A DNA stretch of 64,000 nucleotides from assembly GCF_001544835.2 (NCBI RefSeq), contig NZ_FCNX02000002.1, positions 496,001 through 560,000 on the forward strand, read 5' to 3'. How positions within the stretch are numbered: the first letter of the stretch is position 1; the number at the start of each line of letters is the position of its first letter. The DNA comes from Caballeronia fortuita (lineage in GTDB: Bacteria > Pseudomonadota > Gammaproteobacteria > Burkholderiales > Burkholderiaceae). Below are positions 35,139 through 43,511 of this stretch, piece after piece. Below the pieces are notes generated by a model, which saw only the letters and a list, made by a program, of their open reading frames with translations, made no database searches and was not told where the DNA came from. The translations under genes and the position numbers were made by a program.

Positions 35139-35855
35139 TCAGTCGCGCGGGCCGTAGTCCAGCTTCGGATACCAGTCCGTGCCGCGTCCTTCCGGCGTCA
35201 TGTCGAGCACCGTCCACAGCGGCATCAGGTCGGGCGCGCCGCGCGGGTCTTCACCGGGATCGGCCGTGGCGAAGTCCATCTCGCCGCTCCAGAAATGGCG
35301 GATCACGCCGTCGCGGCGCGTGAAGACGTTGAGCGCGGGCTCGTCGCCGCCCTCCTTCGATATCGCGTGATAGTCGCGGCTGAAATCGCCGTTCGTATCG
35401 GAGAAAAGCCGCAGGTCGCGCCAGCCGCGCGCCTTCTTGAACGCGACGAGCTTCGCGAGCGGCGAGCGCGCGATCACCGCGAGCGCCACACGCTGTTCGA
35501 TATCGCGCGCCTCGCCTTCCCACGCCGACAACAGCGACGTGCACATCGGACAAGGCCGCTCGCGCTGCGGCCCGAACATGTAGCTGTAGGTGACGAGCGT
35601 GTCCTTGCCGTCGAAGAGGCCCGCGAAATCGACGGCGCCGCGTTCGCCGTCGAATCGATAGTCGCCCTTCACCTCTCCGCCCGGCGGCAAGGCGCGGCGC
35701 ATCTGCGCGACGCGCTCGATATGCCGCCGCAGCTCGATCTCCTCGGCCAGCAACGCGGTGCGCGCCTGGCGATACTCCGCGCTTTCGTTGGGGAAGCGCA
35801 TCGAGGCGCGCCGGGCGAGTTCATCGGCGGGAACGAGGTTCGTGGTCGTGCTCAT
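35139..35855 (-). CDS. DUF899 thioredoxin-like protein
   Basis: 238 residues. The DUF899 pattern is clear: TLVTYSYMFGPQRERPCPMC, ARSPLAKLVAFKKARGW, LRLFSDTNGDFSRDY, VFTRRDGVIRHFWSGEM and a C-terminal LMPLWTVLDMTPEGRG. These proteins have a thioredoxin-like fold with a CPMC pair. The reaction is not established. The ATG follows AAAGGAGATCG. It is 26 bases downstream of a glutathione-transferase gene, so the two probably form an operon linked to redox or detoxification. Confidence 0.88.
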   Translation of the reverse strand: MSTTTNLVPADELARRASMRFPNESAEYRQARTALLAEEIELRRHIERVAQMRRALPPGGEVKGDYRFDGERGAVDFAGLFDGKDTLVTYSYMFGPQRERPCPMCTSLLSAWEGEARDIEQRVALAVIARSPLAKLVAFKKARGWRDLRLFSDTNGDFSRDYHAISKEGGDEPALNVFTRRDGVIRHFWSGEMDFATADPGEDPRGAPDLMPLWTVLDMTPEGRGTDWYPKLDYGPRD

Positions 35856-35881
35856 GTCGATCTCCTTTGGCGGTGGCGTGC

Positions 35882-36541
35882 TCAATCGCGATCCGGCGCG
35901 CCGAGCGGAAAGAGCGGCCGATACGGCCGTGCCTCGTCGACCGCGCGCGCGAACGAAGGCCGCGCGAGCAGCCGCCTGCGGTACGCGATCACGTTCGGAT
36001 ACGCGTCCCCGATGCGATGACACCAGTCCGCATAGAACAGGAACGGCGCGGCGGCGCAGTCGGCCAGGCTGAACGCGTCGCCCGCCGCCCACTGGCGCGT
36101 GGCCATCTTGCGCTCGAGAAACGCGTAGGACGTATCGAGCATCTCGCGGGCATCGGCGACGCCGCGCGCATCGCGTTCGTGCTGCTCGCGCATTGCGTCG
36201 AAGACGATTTTCTGCTGCGGCGTGGCCACGTAGTTGTCGAAGAAGCGGTCCATCCAGCGCGTTTCGAGCGCGGCGCGCGGATCGTCAGGAACGAGGCGCA
36301 CCGGGCCCGGATGATGCAGCCCGAGATGCTCGATGATGACCGTGGATTCGATCACCGGCCGGCCATCGTCGACGAGCACGGGAAAGCGCTTCATCGGCCA
36401 GATCTCGATGAGTTCGGCCATCGCGTGCGGCGTTTCGGGCGTGAGCGCGCGCCATTCGAACGGCGTGCCGTTCTCGTAGAGCGCGACGAGAACTTTCTGA
36501 CAGTAAGAGGAAAACGGGTGGGCGTAGAGTTGCAGGCTCAT
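35882..36541 (-). CDS. Glutathione S-transferase family protein
   Basis: 219 residues. Thioredoxin-like N-domain LQLYAHPFSSYCQKVLVAL with MKRFPVLVDDGRPVIESTVI (the cis-Pro and glutathione-binding ES). Helical C-domain with LADCAAAPFLFYAD. It conjugates or handles glutathione adducts; substrate unknown. First gene of a two-gene unit with the DUF899 gene. Confidence 0.9.
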   Translation of the reverse strand: MSLQLYAHPFSSYCQKVLVALYENGTPFEWRALTPETPHAMAELIEIWPMKRFPVLVDDGRPVIESTVIIEHLGLHHPGPVRLVPDDPRAALETRWMDRFFDNYVATPQQKIVFDAMREQHERDARGVADAREMLDTSYAFLERKMATRQWAAGDAFSLADCAAAPFLFYADWCHRIGDAYPNVIAYRRRLLARPSFARAVDEARPYRPLFPLGAPDRD

Positions 36542-36735
36542 CTGACAGTCTCCTTGTCGTCCGACTCGAGGCGCCGGTTATTTGCTCGACGAACGAAAAG
36601 CGTGGCAATCGACAGCGATCCGAAAAATTTTGTTGTGCGGCGCAGCGTAAGGTCTGTCGATTTGCTAACTTGCGCGATTTTTGGGCGGCGTAGGCACGGC
36701 GCCCCTCACAATGTCCGCGAGGCCGGCCAGAGGTT

Positions 36736-37248
36736 ATGAACCGAGAAAACAAGATCAAAATCGTCGTCGCAGACGATCGCCCCGTCGTCCTGTATGGACT
36801 TCAGAGCTGGTTCGAGTCGCACGAGCGCTTTAGCGTGTCTCTTTGTGTCAGAAGCACCGATCAACTGCTCGCGCGGCTCAAGATCGCGCGCTACGACCTG
36901 ATCGTACTGAGCGGCGGCATGGAAGGCGCGCAAGCGGACGACTTCGCGTTGCTGCGCGCCCTGCGCGACGCGTATCCGCAGACGCCTATCGTCGCTTTCA
37001 CCGATTCGACCGATGCCCACGTGCTCGCCGACATGCAGCGCGCGGGCGCGGCGGGTCTCGTGAGCATGCGCGAAGAGGCGCGTGCGTTCGAGCGCGTGTG
37101 CGAGCGCGTGATATCCGGCGCGACGGAGATCGTCTCACCGCGCATCGCGGCGTGTTGCGACGCCGCCGCCGCGCCGGCTTGGTTCGATGCGTCGCCCGAC
37201 TACGACCTCGTGCGCATGAGCGTTAGGCAGTTCCTCGCGCGGATCTGA
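36736..37248 (+). CDS. Degenerate response-regulator receiver without output domain
   Basis: 170 residues. The receiver fold of the RcsB/NarL type is clear: IVVADDRPVVLYGLQSWF with the acidic pair, then YDLIVLSGGMEG and IVAFTDS. The phosphorylated Asp is replaced by Ser (about residue 59) and the conserved Lys by another residue (about 111), so normal phosphorylation is unlikely. No helix-turn-helix follows: the protein ends 40 residues after the receiver with RMSVRQFLARI. It may be a truncated regulator or a phosphorylation-independent partner. Its 3' end overlaps the convergent gene by 26 bases. Confidence 0.75.
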   Translation: MNRENKIKIVVADDRPVVLYGLQSWFESHERFSVSLCVRSTDQLLARLKIARYDLIVLSGGMEGAQADDFALLRALRDAYPQTPIVAFTDSTDAHVLADMQRAGAAGLVSMREEARAFERVCERVISGATEIVSPRIAACCDAAAAPAWFDASPDYDLVRMSVRQFLARI

Positions 37249-37594
37249 GCGCGGTGGCGTCGCTGGCGGGTGCCTTGGTGAATTCGATGGGATTCTTTGC
37301 CTTTGGAAAGCCGACGTCCCGCCCGTCCTCGAATCCCTTCTCGTAAGCGCGTTGATCGAGCGATCTGAAAAGCGGCTCGAGTTCGTCGACGTGCATACGG
37401 ATCAGATCCATCAGCGGCTTGACGAGCGCGGCGCTCTCTTCCGTTCCTGTTCCCGTGCCTTTTAGGCTGCTGACGACCTGCACCATTGCGCGCAAGGTCT
37501 TTGCCCGCTGTATGCAATAGTCGCTCAACGGCATGGAATACGTGACGACTGCGTGCCCTTTCTCATTGAATGAAACGTTCATTTTGGATTCCAA
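37223..37594 (-). CDS. Hypothetical soluble protein
   Basis: 123 residues from a TTG start with GGAG seven bases upstream; an ATG four codons later is the alternative. Contains MPLSDYCIQRAKTLRAMVQV and RMHVDELEPLFRSLDQRAYEKGFEDG, predicted helical with a Gly/Thr turn (KGTGTGTEE). No signal peptide or membrane segment and no recognised family. It overlaps the 3' end of the degenerate response regulator on the other strand. Confidence 0.6.
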   Translation of the reverse strand: MESKMNVSFNEKGHAVVTYSMPLSDYCIQRAKTLRAMVQVVSSLKGTGTGTEESAALVKPLMDLIRMHVDELEPLFRSLDQRAYEKGFEDGRDVGFPKAKNPIEFTKAPASDATALRSARGTA

Positions 37595-37683
37595 GGTCTC
37601 TCTCCATTCGGATTAGTAGAGAACCCACTCTAGGTGTGTCCGTCCGATGCGGGCCACTAGAGAATTCCGATTTACGTTTCACG

Positions 37684-38457
37684 ATGGCGACATCTGCCGA
37701 TGCGATTCTTTCGGGTTTGTTTCCGAAAAACGATATCGCTTACCCGCCGATGAGCCTCGATTTCGCCTTGCGTCTTTTCGCTGCGTTCGCGTGCGGCGTC
37801 GCCATCGGTCTCGAACGGCAGTTGCGCCAGCGCACGGCGGGATTGCGCACCATCACGCTCGTCGCGAGCGGCGCGTGTCTCTTCGTCACGCTCGGCATGC
37901 TGACGGGCAACGGCGTCGCGGGGGTCACGCAGATCGCCGCGTATGTCGTGTCGGGCGTCGGCTTTCTCGGCGGCGGCGTCATCATGCGGGACAAGGGCTC
38001 GATTCAAGGCATCAACACGGCGGCGACGCTATGGTGTTCGGCGGCCGTCGGCGTGCTATGCGGCACCGGGCATTACGGTCCCGCGATCGCGGGCACGGGC
38101 GTCGTGCTCGCGACCAACACGCTGCTGCGGGAGCTGAGCCGTCTCATCAACGCGACGCCGGTATCGAGCGCGGATATCGTGCGCGAATACGTGCTGACGG
38201 TGATCGGCCGGCAGGAGGACGAGATCCACATCCGCACGCTGCTGTCGAACGCAATGGACACGCAACCGCTTTCCTTCCAGAGCCTGACGAGCGAGGACGT
38301 CGACGGCGAGCCGCCGCGCATCAAGGTGACGGCGACGGTGCGCATGCATCCGAAGGATCAGGCGAAGCTCGAACGCATGGCGAGCCGGATGAGCATGGAG
38401 CGCGGCGTGTCGAGCATCAGTTGGGCGGGCAAGGAAGTGGAGACGGCGCCGGAGTGA
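37684..38457 (+). CDS. MgtC/SapB-family membrane protein
   Basis: 257 residues. The family signature is GVAIGLERQLRQRTAGLRT, with VSGVGFLGGGVIMRDKGSIQGINTAATLW soon after (read in two pieces here); five hydrophobic segments span residues 25-155. A soluble C-terminal ACT-like part ends near KEVETAPE. MgtC proteins support growth at low magnesium and inside host cells, partly through effects on F-type ATPase. The exact start is uncertain: the ATG at 37684 has a weak ribosome-binding site and an ATG at 37750 is possible. Confidence 0.85.
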   Translation: MATSADAILSGLFPKNDIAYPPMSLDFALRLFAAFACGVAIGLERQLRQRTAGLRTITLVASGACLFVTLGMLTGNGVAGVTQIAAYVVSGVGFLGGGVIMRDKGSIQGINTAATLWCSAAVGVLCGTGHYGPAIAGTGVVLATNTLLRELSRLINATPVSSADIVREYVLTVIGRQEDEIHIRTLLSNAMDTQPLSFQSLTSEDVDGEPPRIKVTATVRMHPKDQAKLERMASRMSMERGVSSISWAGKEVETAPE

Positions 38458-38460
38458 GAT

Positions 38461-39165
38461 TTACGGCGCCGCGCGCTGCCCCATCCGTTCGCGCAACGCA
38501 GCGCAATGCGCGATCAGATTTTTGCGCGTCGCGACGAATGCCTTCAACGGCGTATCGATGTCGTAGAACCAGATGTTCGCGACGAACCCGTACAGCGCGG
38601 CATCGGTGCTTGCGGGCGCATCGCCGAACATGAACGGGCCGTCGCCGAGCAGATTTGCGAGCGCGCCGAGACTCGCGATGCCGCGCGCGTAGGCGGCGTC
38701 CGGTTCGTATCGGCCGATGCCTTGATAGCGATAGCGCTCGAAGTTGTACTGACGCGCGCCTTCCAGCGCCTGCCCGCCGATGTCCGGGAGCTGCGCGAGG
38801 AGCGCATCGCGAAATTGCGGCCAGTAGCGGTCGTCGCGCCAGCGCGAGTAGGACATCACCCAGTAAAGATCGTCGAGCGTGCGGCGGATCAGCAGGTCGA
38901 GATCGCGCTGGGCGGAAGTCAGCGCGTCGTCCAGCGTGATTGCGTGGCGGCTTTTCAGATGCGCGATGATCGTATCGCTATCGCCGATGGTTTCATCGCC
39001 GTCGACGAGATACGGAAGCTGACCGCGCGGCGCGGCGCTCGTATCGAGCACATGACGATGCTCGAATGGAACGCCCGCGAGCCGCAGGAACGCGAAGACC
39101 TTCAGTCCGAACGGGTTGTTGTCTTCGAGGCCGAACAACCGAGGATACGAGTAGAGCGTGATCAT
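38461..39165 (-). CDS. GST-like protein of the metaxin/FAX type
   Basis: 234 residues. Thioredoxin-like N-domain ITLYSYPRLFGLEDNNPFGL with RGQLPYLVDGDETIGDSDTI, then a helical C-domain with a conserved GDAPASTDAALYGF. This is the Tom37/metaxin-like GST branch, usually without proven glutathione transferase activity. The ATG at 39165 has GGAG upstream. It is convergent with the MgtC-like gene (three bases apart) and divergent from nudC. Confidence 0.82.
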   Translation of the reverse strand: MITLYSYPRLFGLEDNNPFGLKVFAFLRLAGVPFEHRHVLDTSAAPRGQLPYLVDGDETIGDSDTIIAHLKSRHAITLDDALTSAQRDLDLLIRRTLDDLYWVMSYSRWRDDRYWPQFRDALLAQLPDIGGQALEGARQYNFERYRYQGIGRYEPDAAYARGIASLGALANLLGDGPFMFGDAPASTDAALYGFVANIWFYDIDTPLKAFVATRKNLIAHCAALRERMGQRAAP

Positions 39166-39289
39166 CGACGTCTCCGGGGCGCCGCCCTGCAAGGACGCGC
39201 CAACTTCGCTACGATTTGCGACTGGCCTTGCATCTTCCCGTCACGTGGCGCCGCCGACGAGGCGCGCGCCGCCACACACGAAAAATACT

Positions 39290-40207
39290 ATGCCCACGCC
39301 GCCTCATGCCATCGGTTTTACACTCGATCCGCTCGATCGCGTGTCGGAAAAGCGCGATGACGAAAGCTTCGTCCACGCGCTGCGCGCCGATCCCGCAACG
39401 CGCTTTCTGCTCTTCGTGAACAACGTGCCGCTTTTCAAGCGCGCATCCGGGCACGATCCACTTTTCGGCGCGCAGGAAGCGCAGACGCTCGGCACGCCCT
39501 TGCAAACCGTTTTTCTCGGCCGCGACGCGGACCGGCGCGCGCTCTTCGCCGCATCGTTCGACGAAGGCGCGCAGGCGTTGCACGATGTCGAAGCCGTCGA
39601 ACTGCGCCCTGTCGCGATGCAGGGTCTCGTGCCGCCGCCGCTCGTGAGCGCGCTGGGCGAAGCGCGTTCGATGCTCGACTGGCATCGGCGTCATCGCTTT
39701 TGCGCGAACTGCGGCCAGTCGACCGATTCGGCGGGCGCGGGCTGGCGGCGCATCTGTCCGAACTGCAAGGCGCAGCATTTTCCGCGTGTCGATCCGGTGG
39801 TCATCATGCTCGTGACCGATGGCGAGCGATGTCTGCTCGGACGACAGCCGCAATTTCTGCCTGGCATGTATTCGGCGCTGGCGGGCTTCGTCGAACCGGG
39901 CGAGACCTTCGAGCATGCGGTGTATCGCGAGGTGCTGGAGGAAGCGGGCATTCGTTGTACGGACGTGCGTTATTACGCGTCCCAGCCGTGGCCGTTTCCG
40001 TCGTCGCTGATGATCGGCTGCTTCGCGCGCGCGGCGTCGACCGGGATCGTCGTCGACAGGAACGAGCTCGAAGACGCGCGCTGGTTCACGCGAGCGGAGG
40101 TCGGCGCGATGCTCGACGGCACGCACGAGAACGGCCTTTCTGCGCCGAAGCCGTTTGCGATCGCGCATCATCTGCTGAAGGCGTTCGCGATGAACGAACT
40201 GGACTGA
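39290..40207 (+). CDS. nudC: NAD(+)/NADH diphosphatase NudC
   Basis: 305 residues. N-terminal beta-domain, zinc ribbon CANCG ... CPNC at about residues 138-160, Nudix box GFVEPGETFEHAVYREVLEE with AGI, and the family tag SQPWPFPSS. It cleaves NADH to NMNH and AMP and also removes NAD caps from RNA 5' ends. Start ATG chosen at the family N-terminus; the frame is open further upstream. Followed 52 bases later by a histidine phosphatase gene. Confidence 0.93.
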   Translation: MPTPPHAIGFTLDPLDRVSEKRDDESFVHALRADPATRFLLFVNNVPLFKRASGHDPLFGAQEAQTLGTPLQTVFLGRDADRRALFAASFDEGAQALHDVEAVELRPVAMQGLVPPPLVSALGEARSMLDWHRRHRFCANCGQSTDSAGAGWRRICPNCKAQHFPRVDPVVIMLVTDGERCLLGRQPQFLPGMYSALAGFVEPGETFEHAVYREVLEEAGIRCTDVRYYASQPWPFPSSLMIGCFARAASTGIVVDRNELEDARWFTRAEVGAMLDGTHENGLSAPKPFAIAHHLLKAFAMNELD

Positions 40208-40259
40208 GCGCCACGCGGGCGCGGGCATCGCATCAATCCTCATACACCGGGTGAACGAC

Positions 40260-40844
40260 ATGAACATGAAAGGCGGCGTCCATATCTGGCTGATCCGGCA
40301 TGGCGAAACGGAGTGGAGCAAGTCGGGCCAGCACACGGGCACGACGGATATCCCGCTCACCGACGATGGCCGCAAGCAGGCGGCCGCGCTTGCGCCGGTG
40401 CTTGCATCGCAGACGTTCGATCTCGTGCTGACGAGCCCGATGGGACGTGCAATCGAGACATGCCGGCTTGCGGGTCTGGGCGATCGCGCGCAGGTGGAGC
40501 CCGAGCTGCACGAGTGGAACTACGGCATCTACGAGGGGCGCAAGACGGCGGATATTCGTGCGGAGGTGCCGGACTGGTCGGTGTGGACATCGCCGATTCC
40601 GGAAGGCGAGAATCTCGCGGATGTCGGCAGGCGGGCGCAGGCGCTCATCGACAAGCTGCTCGATACGAAGGCGATGAATATCGCGCTTTTTTCGCACGCG
40701 CATTTTTCGCGGGTGTTCGGTGCGCAATGGGCGACGGGGGCGCCCGGGCTTGGGGCGCATCTGGTGATGGATACGGCGGCGATGAGTGTGCTCGGGTTCG
40801 AGCGGGAGGTGAGGGCGATTGTTAAGTGGAATCTGGTGGGGTGA
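40260..40844 (+). CDS. Histidine phosphatase family protein
   Basis: 194 residues. LIRHGETEWSKSGQHTG is the phosphohistidine (RHG) motif; LTSPMGRAIETC and ELHEWNYGIYEGRK follow, and LFSHAHFSRVF carries the second His. These are broad phosphatases or phosphoglycerate mutase-like enzymes; the substrate cannot be read from sequence. Start uncertain between GTG 40251 and ATGs 40260 and 40266. Probably co-transcribed with nudC; a strong hairpin follows the stop. Confidence 0.85.
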   Translation: MNMKGGVHIWLIRHGETEWSKSGQHTGTTDIPLTDDGRKQAAALAPVLASQTFDLVLTSPMGRAIETCRLAGLGDRAQVEPELHEWNYGIYEGRKTADIRAEVPDWSVWTSPIPEGENLADVGRRAQALIDKLLDTKAMNIALFSHAHFSRVFGAQWATGAPGLGAHLVMDTAAMSVLGFEREVRAIVKWNLVG

Positions 40845-40851
40845 GATGGGG

Positions 40852-40876
40852 GATCGGCGCAGGGGATGCGCCGATC
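40852..40876 (+). terminator. Hairpin terminator after the histidine phosphatase gene
   Basis: GATCGGCGCA and TGCGCCGATC are perfect 10-base arms around GGGGA, followed by GTTTGT. The T tract is short, so termination may be partial. Confidence 0.65.
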
Positions 40877-41410
40877 GTTTGTAGATGCGAGCGAGGCGGC
40901 GCGTCACCGTGCCCGAACGCGCATTCGTCGCCAGCAGCCTGCGGCTTGCGTTACGAAGCGGGAGACATCGAAAGGCGAAGCCGCGGCGCGTTCTTGCAGG
41001 CTGCCATCGTGCTAGTGATTGGGAAGGTTCGCGTCGGCTCGGCAACGAACGTTAAGGCAGTCGGAAATGAATGCGACGTCAACCCGCTTTTCGTCCGTCA
41101 GCGGGTCCGTTCACAGTTTTGCATATCCGTTTAACTTCTGCCCTGAGGAGGCCGAGTTGTGCGACCAACTGCTTTCCTGCGATTCAACGCGCCTCTACGA
41201 GCCCTTGCGGTTCGCGCTCCGTGGTTTCTGCGTGGGCCACTTACTTGCTGTGGGCATGAGCGACCTTCTGCATCGCCACTCAAACCGCCAGCCGCAGAAT
41301 TTCCGCCGTTTTAACAACCTGTGAGATGACTACCTGGGCGGACCGTGCGCGATCCAATCTCGTTCGGTTCTACGAGGGCACTCCTTAGACGAGCGTCACC
41401 TGAACGCGAA
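40877..41410. other. Non-coding left border of a lower-GC island
   Basis: About 530 bases. GC drops visibly from here on. A frame at 41067-41324 (plus) encodes up to 85 residues without family features and I do not call it. No att repeat, tRNA or transposase is seen. Confidence 0.5.
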
Positions 41411-41872
41411 TCAAGGCGTGCAACAGTTGTTCGGACATCCTGGTATATATGTCACTTCGACTCGCCGCCCTCCCGGTTCAGAGAAGCTCCTTGGCTTACT
41501 CTCTTCATAGACTCGCCCGTACACCGATAAGCTTGTGCTATGTAGCCCGAACTGCTGCAACGCGACCCACACTTTTGCGGCACGCTTTTCCGAGAGCTCG
41601 CGCGGCTTCGTTTCCGACGGTTCTGCCAACCCCCTTACGAGGATACCGTCTGTAAATCGGAACTGCCGCATATCGGCCGCCCACGCGGACAATCGCGAGA
41701 GCTCCGCTCCCGTGAGATCGATCGAGTTCTTTTGGAATTGCACGTCGATCTGCTTTCCCGGCCGATTCTGAGAACCGTCGCAAGCAACTGATTGCGTGCA
41801 CCAAGCCAAAGCCGCAAACGCTAATATTTTTCTAATCCGAATAAACACAATAACCCGCCACGCTATCGGCAT
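41411..41872 (-). CDS. Exported OmpA-like-domain protein, possible immunity protein
   Basis: 153 residues. A hydrophobic start (ILAFAALAWCTQSVACDG) is a signal peptide, perhaps of a lipoprotein. The rest resembles a small OmpA/MotB-type domain: FQKNSIDLTGAELSRLSAWA, then ELSEKRAAKVWVALQQFGL and GGRRVEVTYI. The start overlaps the peptidase gene by 41 bases; a GTG at 41848 is an alternative. As an exported protein directly after a putative secreted zinc peptidase it may protect the cell from it, or bind peptidoglycan. That role is inferred from position. Confidence 0.6.
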   Translation of the reverse strand: MPIAWRVIVFIRIRKILAFAALAWCTQSVACDGSQNRPGKQIDVQFQKNSIDLTGAELSRLSAWAADMRQFRFTDGILVRGLAEPSETKPRELSEKRAAKVWVALQQFGLHSTSLSVYGRVYEESKPRSFSEPGGRRVEVTYIPGCPNNCCTP

Positions 41873-42482
41873 TTTTTATCGCAAGTTCTGGGTGCGCCTG
41901 GCCCCAGGTTTTAAGCATTGGAACGATGCCGTACTTGGGATCTTCCGTCGCCATGGTATCGAGAAAATGGCTAGCCTCATGAATTATGGTCGAGACGCGT
42001 GAATCGCCACCGCCGCTTCTTGGCCTCATTGTGCAGAAACCGAGGCTAATAGCGATTGTATGAGTTGCTGTGTCAGGGGCGCATACGTGCGCAGCTTCAG
42101 CATCCAGGCCACGCGGGTTGGGCAGGCATCCAGTCGCCTTGTCTGCTTCGCTGTCGGTGCGAACAACGTTCTCGGGTCCGAATCGACGCACGACCTCGAG
42201 CACCCGTCCTAGACCAGCGAGCAAATGTTCGCGCATATGCTGGTCACTGCGGCCGAACCATTGGAATACTCGATTCTTCTCGCCGGCGCGCCACGCGTTC
42301 AAGGCTTCTAGCCGAACTTCAATCTTCGCGATGGCTTCCGCTTGTGCATCGGCAAAGGCGTTCCGGAATTCTGCATTCGTCATGTTTGGGCAGATGCGCT
42401 CCGTATTGACGAACACATCAACAGACGAACCCTCGACCGTGTTGGTCATCGAAGAATGGACGTTGAAGAATTCTCCTGCCAT
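41832..42482 (-). CDS. M35 (aspzincin/deuterolysin)-type zinc metallopeptidase, likely T6SS cargo
   Basis: 216 residues. The active-site region IIHEASHFLDTMATEDPKYG contains HExxH followed by a GTxDxxYG-like ATEDPKYG, the two hallmarks of aspzincins (M35/lysine-specific metallo-endopeptidase family), in which the Asp is the third zinc ligand. No signal peptide, which fits delivery by a type VI secretion tip rather than Sec export. The start ATG overlaps the stop of the PAAR gene (TAATG), so they are coupled. The likely role is cleavage of proteins or peptidoglycan-linked peptides in target cells. The target is unknown. Confidence 0.75.
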   Translation of the reverse strand: MAGEFFNVHSSMTNTVEGSSVDVFVNTERICPNMTNAEFRNAFADAQAEAIAKIEVRLEALNAWRAGEKNRVFQWFGRSDQHMREHLLAGLGRVLEVVRRFGPENVVRTDSEADKATGCLPNPRGLDAEAAHVCAPDTATHTIAISLGFCTMRPRSGGGDSRVSTIIHEASHFLDTMATEDPKYGIVPMLKTWGQAHPELAIKNADSVAGYCVYSD

Positions 42483-43009
42483 TACAACGCTTCCTCGATC
42501 TCGACCGTGATTTCCTCGGCCGCGCTGGTCTCGATGCGTTGCGTCCGTCCAGCTTGGTCGGTAACGCCCTGCACGACGATTCCGCTGGTGCTGACCAAGC
42601 GATAAGGCATGTTGGCAAGCGGTCGGCCGCTCGATCTGTCGCGAAGGACGTACGTTTCATCGAACACGGACTTGGATGCCGCCGAACTTGCAAACGACGC
42701 CATCGGTGTTGCGCTTTCTTTAGGTGCGCCGCTGCTCGTGAAGAGAAACTCCCGGTTTCCCGAAAGCACGCGGTTCTGTCCGCACGGGCACAAGACTCGG
42801 TCCATGTGCTTGACCGTTGGTAACCCCTCATCGAGCCACGTATCCGCTGTCCCCAAGATGGGAAAAGCACCTTTGCAGTCCCCGCACGTTGCAAGATCAT
42901 TACGGCGAGCGAGTGTTTGGCCGTTGGAGGCGTAGAAGGAAGAGGATCCACCTAGAACACGGCCCCTCGTGGTCGTCCAATCCCCTTTTGCAACAAGTCT
43001 GTCAGTCAT
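42482..43009 (-). CDS. PAAR-domain protein with C-terminal beta-sandwich extension
   Basis: 175 residues from an ATG at 43009. Residues 1-95 follow the PAAR pattern: repeated Gly turns (GDWTTTRGRVLGGSSS, NDLATCGDCKGAFPI) and paired Cys (CPCG), ending near VLSGN. The C-terminus YVLRDRSSGRPLANMPYRL looks like a transthyretin-like domain often attached to PAAR proteins. PAAR proteins form the sharp tip of the type VI secretion spike and carry effectors. The frame is open to 43150 with a hydrophobic stretch, but that part is outside the PAAR fold. No vgrG or T6SS structural gene is in the window. Confidence 0.72.
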   Translation of the reverse strand: MTDRLVAKGDWTTTRGRVLGGSSSFYASNGQTLARRNDLATCGDCKGAFPILGTADTWLDEGLPTVKHMDRVLCPCGQNRVLSGNREFLFTSSGAPKESATPMASFASSAASKSVFDETYVLRDRSSGRPLANMPYRLVSTSGIVVQGVTDQAGRTQRIETSAAEEITVEIEEAL

Positions 43010-43511
43010 GCTATCTAAAGTCAGCGAAAGTCGCCATTCGAATGAATGGTGCCGATAGCATACGAGGGCATTGAGGAAGTGCAACGAAACACCGGCAAGC
43101 AAAATCAAAATCCACAAACTTTGACGCCGTGGCATGCCTGAAACTCGCACTCGGCATAACCGGCGTCGTCATTTGTGTCTTCGTTCACTCATTCGCTTCC
43201 AGTGGGTTTCCCACACATACCCAACGGCGGCACGTAGCGCTGTGCCGGAACCATTCGGTGCCGAACCCGCGTCATCAAACGACTAGCTAGTCGATCGTGC
43301 GCGTTCCAGGCACGATAGGATTTGTGAGGGCACTCTTCAGGCGAGTGCCGCCGGGGACGAGAGGACTACTCAAACTGAGTGTGACTGCAGGCGTAAAAAA
43401 GCTGCTTCCTCTGGTCACTTTCCTTTGCAGCAGCAAAGAACGTGACTGCCGCCCCGCACAGGTGCAGTACCTATAAACCAAAAGCAAAACGGACCTCCCC
43501 GCCCCCCACAC
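43010..43511. other. Intergenic right border of the island
   Basis: About 500 bases without a supported gene. The frame of the PAAR gene extends to 43150 with one hydrophobic segment. A 74-codon frame at 43287-43511 (minus) has no family features and overlaps a repeat-like sequence. GC returns to the usual high level after about 43500. Confidence 0.5.
43415..43466. repeat. Imperfect hairpin resembling a Burkholderiaceae dispersed repeat
   Basis: TCACTTTCCTTTGC and GCAAAGAACGTGA form an imperfect inverted repeat around AGCA, followed by CTGCCGCCCCGCACAGG. Sequences of this type (GCAAAGAAAGTGA then a CCGCCCCGCACAGG tail) are scattered between genes in Burkholderia and relatives, to my recollection. 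Only one copy is seen in this window. Confidence 0.45.

Noticed and set aside
41019..41324. 101-codon frame in the island border (85 codons from its internal ATG)
   Set aside because: No recognised family, no good ribosome-binding site, and codon use not clearly coding.
43010..43150. N-terminal hydrophobic extension of the PAAR protein
   Set aside because: PAAR tips do not carry a membrane segment before the fold, and an ATG stands exactly at the start of the PAAR pattern.
43287..43511. 74-codon frame on the minus strand
   Set aside because: Overlaps a hairpin repeat-like sequence and shows no family features; probably a translated repeat.
40877..43511. Genomic island bounded by att sites or tRNA
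   Set aside because: GC looks lower, but no tRNA, integrase or flanking direct repeat can be seen, so no integration boundary is claimed.
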